From positions 620,001 to 684,000 of the forward strand of contig CALSFV010000008.1 in the NCBI GenBank assembly GCA_943737045.1: a stretch of 64,000 nucleotides of DNA, in the 5' to 3' direction. Of the stretch, positions 56,778 through 64,000 are shown piece by piece; the stretch's first letter is position 1, and every line of letters starts with the position of its first letter. The stretch comes from Parapristionchus giblindavisi (Eukaryota; Nematoda; Chromadorea; Rhabditida; Diplogasteridae). The notes under the pieces are model-generated. The model had not been told where the DNA came from and did no database searches. It saw only the letters and a list, made by a program, of their open reading frames with translations. The translations under genes were made by a program, and so were the position numbers.

Positions 56778-57203
56778 TCATTCTATAGGAGTATATGTTC
56801 CTGGTTTCCTTCTTCTTTTCTTTCTGATTCCTCTAGTATTGGGCAAACCTATCTGTTTGACATTGAAGTATGGATGTGATATCTTAGATAATGGATCAAT
56901 TTGTTCAGAAATATTTCCGAATCCACTTATCTGGTCGTTTAATCCAAGCGGAAATGCTGTATTTAGTGCTTTAATCCAATATAGTTCTCTCTCGGTCAAA
57001 TCTTTACCATCAATTGAATGATCTAGCATATCAATATAAAATGATTCTTTAGAGTGGGAGGTTTCTTTGAAGTGATTGCTTAAGAAAGTATTAAGATTAT
57101 TATGACAGAATGAGTGTCTATGTTCAGACATTCTTTGTTTTACAATAAATTCGACGATATTAGTATCGCATGTGGAAAGAACTTTTTGTTTTTTTCTAAA
57201 AAG
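56778..57203 (-). pseudogene. GIY-YIG endonuclease-like fragment, Penelope-type retroelement
   Basis: Minus frame of about 140 codons: STCDTNIVEFIVKQRMSEHR, HNNLNTFLSNHFKETSH, then SFYIDMLDHS, LTERELYWIKALNTAFPLGL-ND and GFGNISEQ, ending HPYFNVKQIGLPNTRGIRKK. The (R)E-x-YWI-x-x-L-x-T-x-x-P-x-GLN pattern is typical of the GIY-YIG domain end in Penelope-like retroelements. The GIY-YIG start itself is not visible and no RT lies upstream, so this is an isolated fragment; domestication cannot be excluded. Confidence 0.5.
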
Positions 57204-57239
57204 TTCCTAAAAATCTATTTTTTCATTGCCTTTATTTGA

Positions 57240-58034
57240 AGGGAGAGTTTTTCCACAGCGATTTTATAGCGATTTTTTAATTTAATTCGATTTATTTATG
57301 CATTCTACTTAAAGAAACATTTGGAAAACGATGGAATCTAGTAAACGCATTGAAAATTTTATAATTCGCGCTGCAAAACTGGTTGTTTATTAGATTACGA
57401 TATTTGACAATGGTGTATTTGACAATCAAAAATGTAAGAAAAAACAGACGAATAGAGGTGCAAAAAATATCTATTAATTTGACAGTATCATAAATATTTA
57501 TATATTTATTTATGTATTTATTTATTTATGTATTTCTTGATATTTACATATTCATTACTCCAAATCAAATGTGCTCATATCGTGCAACGAGACTCCAATC
57601 TTTTTGATTTCTTTACTACTTTTCGGTACCTTTTACGGATTGTAAAAAATCTTTAAAAAAATAGTATTTATCCATTTACAATTAAAGGGAGCGTAACCTC
57701 TCTCAATGACTTGTTTATCACGGATCTCCTGTAAGAATGAAAGAAGCCAACCGACAGTTTTTAAATTTTTCTCAATTGCCAATTGCCAACAATTGCCAGT
57801 GAAAAAAATGGATTTTCTAGAATATCTTGAAAACGGTCAAATTTCATGACTTACACTACTAAGTCATTTTTGTAGAGCTCGTCGAGAGCTTTCGATTGGT
57901 ATAGAAAGCTTGAGAATTTGCATGAAAATGAGGAGAGGTGAGATAAGAAATGTATTTTTGAATGAAAATAACGCAAAGTCCGGCTCCCTCTGAGGATCGA
58001 TATGGCTTGTCGTGAGTTATGACCGATGAAATAT
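57240..58034. other. Intergenic with one MITE end
   Basis: AT-rich spacer with tatttattta repeats near 57495-57535. ttaaagggagcgtaacctct at 57683 is a solitary end of the TTAA palindrome family. No gene seen. Confidence 0.45.
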
Positions 58035-59311
58035 GTGGTGCGCCATAATTACCCGGACTGATTTCACCATTATGATTCCCAGGCCCCCAATGCAAATGCG
58101 CAACCCCTATTGCAGCATCATGACGAGTGATCATTGGCCATTACCTATTCAAGGTTTCAAGTCAGTTAGGCAAGTCTTCTAGTAATGAGGAAGTCATGTC
58201 GACAACGACCCGTCATTCTCAAGTCTACAAGAACAGAGTGACATTGTTCATCAGCTCGGCGTTCACGAGTCGGATGTATCCGATATCGGTATCAGGTACC
58301 AAGATCTTGGTACTGACAAGGATCGTCCGTGCATAGGTAAACCGATCTCAGTTTCCACCGCCACGAACCGAAATCGCATTCGAAAGCTGGTACTTCGAAA
58401 CCGCAAGCTGGGCATCTGGAGACTCCATATCTCGAACACTTCAGCTCGTCGTCTCCTCAAGTTTCAGCTGTCTGTTCTCCCTTTCAAGTACCGTAAACTG
58501 TATGAACCGAATGAGCGGCAGATCAAGAACCGCGGAGTACGGCACCCGCAACTGTTTCTGCGTTGCGCCAGGTCCGCGCACTTCAGCACGATGTTCAGCG
58601 ACAAGAATATCTTACCTTAGAAAGCAACCTGAATATCAAGAAGAACAGAATCATTGCCTCTGATCCCCTGGAGAATCCTACAAGAGAGCTGGGGTCATGG
58701 GTAATATCAGTCATCCACAATAAGCCAAGGTTTTAGCTGATGTATGCACAACTTGAAAGTCCCCTCTCGTTTTTGCCACTCCATTCGTCTAGATCAATAA
58801 GGCGTATTATACCAAGCATATCCTCGAAGAGGCACTATTACTCCGATACCATACCCGCTTCGGTCAGGACCACTAGACCTTTCGGTAAGATTGTGTCGTC
58901 AATCACATGACAAAGTTCACCCAGTCGTGGTTTTTTCCCACGAACTCGGCAAAATCCATCACACTAAATGGTTTCCGAACTCCACTGATCTCAGCTCCTC
59001 GATTGTAGTCCTTGGAGGTATGGTAGGGCAAGATGTCATCTACCAAGCACCAGACCCTCGACTCCCTCAAGGCTCCCCTTCTCAAGGCATGGGACGAACT
59101 CGATGACATTTACCCGCGGGAATTGGTAGTCGCATATGAGAAGAGACTCAAGACCTGTGTTAGAGCTAAAAGAGACCACAACGAGATTCGCTAGTACAGT
59201 ACCGCTGCCCATATTCTTGGTAAGCTTTACCATGAACCATATCACTCAAGTCACATTTCCAAGGGGAGAATCATATGGAGACAACAGTCCGGGTAATTAT
59301 GGCGCACCCTG
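58035..59311 (+). mobile_element. maT-like Tc1/mariner transposon, degenerate
   Basis: Ends ggtgcgccataattacccgg (left) and its complement ending in caccctg before TA at 59312 are inverted repeats; gggtaattatgg is exact in both. Length 1.28 kb is usual. It contains a broken transposase on the plus strand. Confidence 0.85.
58140..59260 (+). pseudogene. maT-like transposase pseudogene
   Basis: Frames give GKPISVSTATNRNRIRKLVL, NRKLGIWRLHISNTSARRLL, RKLYEPNERQIKNRG, and MFSDKNIL (family FTDEKIF, with the first catalytic Asp-Glu reading D-K), then further on ...APLLKAWDEL. The HTH half and catalytic core are in order but with several frameshifts. Relatives in the window: 32410-33071 and the outer element 43435-47038. 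Confidence 0.75.
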
Positions 59312-59444
59312 TAGAAGATGGCGTTTTTGCACGTATCCGTCTCTGAGTAACTTCAAGGTCAAAAATTGTGTGAGATATGGCTGTCCGAAGTGGAAGATCA
59401 AAAAATCGATAAAAATGCAAATTTGGCGAAACCAAGTGCCTACA

Positions 59445-59473
59445 GGGGGGGGGGGGGGGGGGGGGGTGGGGGG
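59445..59473 (+). repeat. G22 homopolymer followed by GTGGGGGG
   Basis: 22 consecutive G at 59445-59466, then T and six G. It can form G-quadruplex structure, and its exact length is doubtful in assembly. Confidence 0.9.
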
Positions 59474-59595
59474 CTTCTCCGTTGGCCTTCTCCTTTACCT
59501 AACTATGGCCAATCATATAAATCTCATCCAAAACGGTGAGAAAAATTTAAAAACTTTCGGGAAAAGGTCTCATTTTCCTACGTTTTTACAGGATA

Positions 59596-59695
59596 CCCGT
59601 GTTATTGCGCTCACTATTTCTCTGTTCTCCAACAACGAAAGAGCGTAGAGCGTTGAAGAGACCAATGAGAGAGGTTACACTCCATTTTAAGGTGG
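59596..59695. mobile_element. Right-hand part of TTAA palindrome MITE
   Basis: ttgcgctcactatttctctg ... gaagagaccaatgagagagg ttacactccattttaa; then the start of a GGTGGACTC-type element (59692 onward) with a decayed tRNA-like core near 59870-59935. Confidence 0.5.
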
Positions 59696-60147
59696 ACTCA
59701 CGCCAATATTTTCGTGAACGAACTGAAGTCAGAAAAAAAAAGTCAGAAAGAAGGGAAAGCATGACATACATAAATTATTGTATGCTAATTCAGCTTATTG
59801 ATTACTAGAATCATGAATGAAGCATGCTTTGTACATGCAAAGGCTCGAAATTTTGAAAATTGTAGCGTTCGGTACTAGGTATCGGACCCACGACGTTCGT
59901 CCGCACACGTTATTTCAGCCTCTGTAATAGCGGGGCAACAATGAAGGAAGGGCGGATCACGTTTTCCAACTTATAAAGAGTGCAAGGCGGATGCCAGACG
60001 GGTTTGGTGGGCTGCATTAGAGAGGATGTGCGTGCGAGATGGCATCAAATGATTCTCTCTGTTACACTCTCCGCCGCGTCACCAAACCTGTCTGAGGTGC
60101 GCCGCTCTGACTAATGAACTACCGTCTCATTATTATGAGACTGTGAA

Positions 60148-60430
60148 AACACACCAAACAGCGCACCACACTAATGGCAAAAGTAGCCTCAGCATCCTCT
60201 TTACACTGTTATTCCCGTCTCTTTCGCATTTTCAACTAACGTGCACATGGCACTCCGTGCTGAGGTGGTCATCTTTGATCTTTGATCTTTGATCTCTAGT
60301 CTTTAGTTTTTTTTTTCTTGACTGTGAAAACGCACCAAACAGCGCACCACAGTGATCGCATCTCCTTTGCCCCGCTATTCCCATCTATTTCGCATTTTGA
60401 ACTAACGTGCGCACTTTTGCCACTCTGCAA
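60148..60430. repeat. Direct repeat pair with GATCTTT tract between
   Basis: ctgtgaaaacacaccaaaca at 60150 and ctgtgaaaacgcaccaaaca at 60321 begin copies of about 100 bases (gcgcaccaca, cctc, cccgtctctttcgcatttt). 60268-60310 is a gatcttt tandem. Confidence 0.6.
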
Positions 60431-60869
60431 TATGATCGATGAATGGTAGCATATCGCCTAGCCATTTCATAATAAGTTATACATTTGCGTAGGCGTTCTA
60501 GTGGCTTTATGTGCTGTACCGGAAACGAACGTTGTAATACAAATTTATCCAAGAAAATGGTTTAACGCTTGTTTTTTTTTAAAGTTTTATATTTTCCCAT
60601 TCATCGATTTATCAATCACAAGTTCATTTATTTACTTGTAATTTGTTTGCTGTTAATTCGCGTTTATTTTGATTGATTCTATTTAATTCAGACTAATCAA
60701 TCGTTTATTTTCAACCATTCCCATAATAAAATAGAGTTTTGTGCTTGATAAAGGTTTGCATTGTATTTTTATTACATCATTGTATTGTATGTATTGTCCG
60801 TATAAAATGTACTTGCATAAGGAAATGACAAATCTTAGTGAATACCGAGATAATTGGTGTTTTTCTCAC

Positions 60870-61440
60870 TATGTAGAAGCGATTGAGCAAATAAAAAGTT
60901 TACATTCGCCATGGAAAATAGGGAGAATTAATTTAATTTTCGAAAAAAAAAAAAAACCATTTTTTTCGAAAATTCCCAATTCCAGCGTTCGTTGACCGTT
61001 GATCGAAAAACTCTCCTAAGCAATAGTTTCTTATAATTAGACAAGGATTCGAATGCACCCAGTCCTGAATCGATTAGATTAGAAAAAAACTTTTTAGAGA
61101 ACGTCGCCAATCCTCACCACAATTGAATACAGCAAACAAAATTGATTCGTTTACAATTTTCCCAGATTTCAAAAATTACCACTTTTAAACTAAAGGTGTA
61201 ATATAATATGCAGAAGCTATTGAGCAAATAAAAAATTTACCTGGACCATGGGAAAATAGCGAGAATTAATTTAATGTGAATGTTATTTTTTGAAAATTCC
61301 CGAATTCCAGCCTTCGTTGATCTTTGATCAAAAAATTTTTCTCAGCAATAGTTTCTTAGAATTCGCCAAGGAGTCCATTGCACCCACTCCCGAATCGAGT
61401 GGATTCGAAATAAACTTTTTAGGAAAAGGCGCCAAATCTT
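60870..61440. repeat. Direct repeat, two ~220-base copies
   Basis: 60876-61092 and 61205-61440 share gattgagcaaataaaaa, ccatggaaaatag, gagaattaatttaat, gaaaattcccaattccagc, cagcaatagtttctta and cgaatcga-t-gatt. The first copy has an A-rich run (60944-60957) where the second has tgtgaatgtt. No conserved frame. Confidence 0.65.
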
Positions 61441-61789
61441 TGTGTGGTCACCTCCTGAAGCGAATTTTCAATTGGAAGGAATTTCCAAGTACCAGTGAAC
61501 TACACTCATGGAGCCTGTAATTATCATACATAAAACAGAAAAATCCATTTTTCGTGGTACCACACATATGTCGACTTTCTCAGATAGCGTGTTCTATGTT
61601 GTCCTCGATCACCTCACACTTAACTCGTGTGACCTTCGCCGAACTGATTTCATATTTAAAATAAATCCTTTCCGTTTATGAACTACACAAAACAAGAAAT
61701 ATTCTGTGCGGTCGTTCTCGTACAAAGAAAGCAAGAGAGTTTTTTACAATCAATAAATACTATTATTATTTACCCAACTTTGCAGGAAA

Positions 61790-63040
61790 ATGCGGAAAAA
61801 AAGCCAGTTATCAATATATGTATGTGCATAAAAGACAACAATCTGTGTATGAATATAAAAACAATGCATCTATCTTTGAAGAATTAGCAGCAAGATTTCC
61901 AGATAAAAAAAAACTACAAAATGAGCACTACTGTAGAACTGTAGAACATGACTACTGTAGAATGCTATTGCATCATTATAGTTGGGAACTATCCTTAATT
62001 TGCGGCCACACTCCTTGCATTCAGACCAAATCCTTGCTTGCAAAGATTGACCATATGTTAGTGTAAGTTCGTGCACTCCTCACCCTTCTGCTTTCACGTT
62101 TCACTTCACTTATCATCGAGGACTTGTTTGAACAAACGAGAAATCAATTTGACGATCAGAGCAGAGCCAATCAATAAATATTTTTCAGCCATCTTTCTCC
62201 CATCAAATCAAAATCGTTTACGACTTCTCGATCTATCGGATCATCCAGATTCGAATAAAGATAGCACAAAACACTTAAAGGCAGCTGGCATCCAAAAATT
62301 TCGATTCGAAATAGTTAAAATAGTTGATCTCATGTTGATAAGCTCAAGAAACTATTCAGAAATTTGTATTTGAAAGTTTGAAAAGACGCTCTGGTAAGAA
62401 GTTGGATTACTATAGCCTGCTCCACACCACGAGCGAGGTTTCCGAACTACAGTTTGCTAACTCCATCGAAAAGCTAAAAAAAAACCCATTATTGAGTTTT
62501 ATTCTTCATAATTCCCCACTGCGGATAGAATTATCATCAAAATATTCAATTTCAAGTCGTATCCAAAGAGTTGGTGTGGCAATTAGTAAAGGCTCCCGCT
62601 ATCTGGAGCAGACTGTAGTTTTTTAACAGCGAAGTTCTTCTTTCCAGAGAATTCTAATGATATAAGAATTATATATATCGAAACAGAATTTCAATCTCAT
62701 TTATATGATATCAACTTGTTTTTCGTTTCCCGGTCCCTTTAATCATTATCCATAGCAGGAGTAATTTATTCGCTTCTCCTTTGTAGTCCTTCAAAATTAT
62801 AGTCAAAAAATTTACATTTAAACAATATGCAATATTTGTTAAGTTAATCTCAGCATATAATATAAAAATGATTTACCGAGGCGTCAATATAATAGTAACA
62901 AAGCTCTAATATTATAGTATTAAAGCTGAGATCTATATGTTACTCCGTCGTTCTTCCTTTTTAATCAATGCATCATTCGCATAAAATCGTTATTTTTCTT
63001 GTCCAAGAAACGAAATATCAATATAATCATCAAAATAAAT
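61790..63040. repeat. Segmental duplicate of 9480-10560, with a TTAA insert
   Basis: Direct-orientation copy of 9480-10560 next to the 3' end of copy E. It is interrupted at 62275-62742 by an insert flanked by TTAA (ttaaaggcagctggc ... ggtccctttaa) absent from the other copy. Confidence 0.75.
62275..62742. mobile_element. 468-bp TTAA insertion absent from the duplicate
   Basis: The comparison block at 9930 reads acacttaattattatccata without interruption; here TTAA is present on both sides. Ends ttaaaggc / gcc-ctttaa are only weakly inverted. An 82-codon plus ORF (62378-62626) has no recognised features. Confidence 0.65.
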
Positions 63041-63276
63041 AATATATAATCTGCCGAAAGTAAACGCTAATTTTTCGTGAACACAAAATCAACAATGATT
63101 GACTCTCATCACTTTTAGAACGTTGTCGATATTAAAAAAATAATCTGCAAAAATGTAGTTGGAAATGCAAACATTCCATTTTCTAGAACTGTTTTATTGT
63201 TATTGGGAAACCAAAATAGTCGAACATGTTTTTTTTCTTCATTTTTTTCAAATCTAGCAAAATAAAAATTAATAAA

Positions 63277-64000
63277 TTAATAAAAAAAAGGACCTCCGAA
63301 ATTGTTCAGTTTGAGACATTTTGTTAGGAATTTACGAATGAACTTCCGATAGTTGGGAGTTATCGACTGTAGTACAATATTATGTGCGATAGAGTGTAAC
63401 TGTATGCAATAATATGCTACAAGACAGATCTCTGAAAATATGGATATTCATTAAACAAAAACATTTTTATTCCTCTATTGTTTACTATGCAACAATATTT
63501 TAATGTATTATGATCTTTCACTAACCGAAAGGAATGATTCTGGTAGTAAGAGCAACACCCAACGTCCACATTGGAAGAATTATGAAAAGGATAGGTAGGA
63601 GCAACTAAAATAATAAAACGTTGATCCAATTACCTTGTCAAACTTCTGAGGAGAAAAAACCTGTATGAGAAGCACGTTTAGGGCCTGAGCCTTCATTTTG
63701 ACGGATTGAACTGATCGAGAAATCTTAATGTTTTGTCAATAGCACGAAAACTATTCGTTATTTCATTAAAAAAAAAGAATAATACGCAACTCCATTGTGC
63801 AATTCATATCTGATATGTGATACAAGAGATATTAGAAAAATGATCGCGAATGTCACATTCTAAAAAACACAATATATCGCCAGAAAGGAATATCAAAAAG
63901 TTATGGCATACAATGTGCCATTATGATAATACGGGGGAAATGAATGTGTAATATGCTTACTGAGATTTCAAACAAGAAAACAGTTATCATTTCATCAACA
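63277..64000 (-). CDS. Chemoreceptor copy E (Srh/Sri-type), partial, continues past window
   Basis: Minus-strand exons 9 to 5: 63431-63277, 63604-63526, 63723-63661, 63859-63791 and 64000-63961 (cut by the window end). All are open with phases as in B and D. They encode the end of the loop before helix 5 (DEMITVFLFEIS), helix 5 (IIFLISLVSHIRYEL), KMKAQALNVLLIQ, helix 6 with FIILPMWTLGV and helix 7 with LHSIAHNIVLQSITPNYRKF. Donors of introns 6 and 8 are gttgcg and gttagt. The helix-1 to helix-4 part lies beyond 64000. Closest to copy A by sequence and by shared 3' flank, but keeps exon 8. Probably functional as far as visible. Confidence 0.8.

Noticed and set aside
59136..59648. 170 aa ORF with a poly-Gly run
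   Set aside because: It runs from transposon end through the G22 tract into flank; no conserved features.

Overview
The window looks like repeat-rich euchromatin from a free-living nematode (rhabditid or diplogastrid type; genus not determinable). Evidence: AT-rich DNA, 47-60 nt introns beside longer TE-filled ones, acceptor-like CAG sites just before start codons as in spliced-leader trans-splicing, a cluster of Srh/Sri-type (Str superfamily) seven-helix chemoreceptor genes, and a dense load of Tc1/mariner, Tc4-like, hAT-like, CR1-like and RTE-like elements. There is no sign of bacterial operons, plasmids or CRISPR.

Layout. 0-5.1 kb: three small genes of an Asn/Asp/Ser-rich family I cannot name. 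One is on the minus strand (95-988, spliced); two are tandem paralogs on the plus strand (1654-1920 and 4386-5060) built from a recurring DSFK / HRV(F/Y)D / RxYGxGS module. 5.8-13.4 kb: transposon graveyard with a dead mariner, two long palindromes with Tc1-like TA/CAGT ends, a mariner relic and a small element with CACGGAC ends. 14.2-19.7 kb (minus): chemoreceptor copy A, missing exon 8. 21.8-24.2 kb: a dead CR1-like LINE split by a Tc4-like fold-back element. 27.5-30.7 kb (plus): chemoreceptor copy B, nine exons, intact (321 aa). 33.2-39.5 kb (plus): copy C, broken and truncated, an inverted duplicate of part of copy A. 41.4-47.0 kb: Tc1/Tc3-like remains and a three-level nest of Tc1/mariner elements. 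47.4-54.4 kb (plus): copy D, nine exons, intact (323 aa) although intron 2 holds a 2.95 kb TTAA-ended palindrome. 55-59.3 kb: RTE-like LINE end, a GIY-YIG piece like those of Penelope-type elements, and a degenerate maT-like transposon. 61.8-64 kb: a block duplicated from 9.5-10.6 kb, then chemoreceptor copy E (minus), which runs off the window edge.

The working genes are therefore chemosensory receptors expected in ciliated neurons (B, D, probably E) plus the small Asn-rich genes. Reconstructed splice phases agree in every intact copy. An unusual GC-AG intron 3 is kept in all four copies where it can be seen. Nearly everything else is mobile DNA, much of it palindromic, and several element families carry tRNA-like (A-box/B-box) sequences. 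All statements come from reading the sequence; no database search was run.
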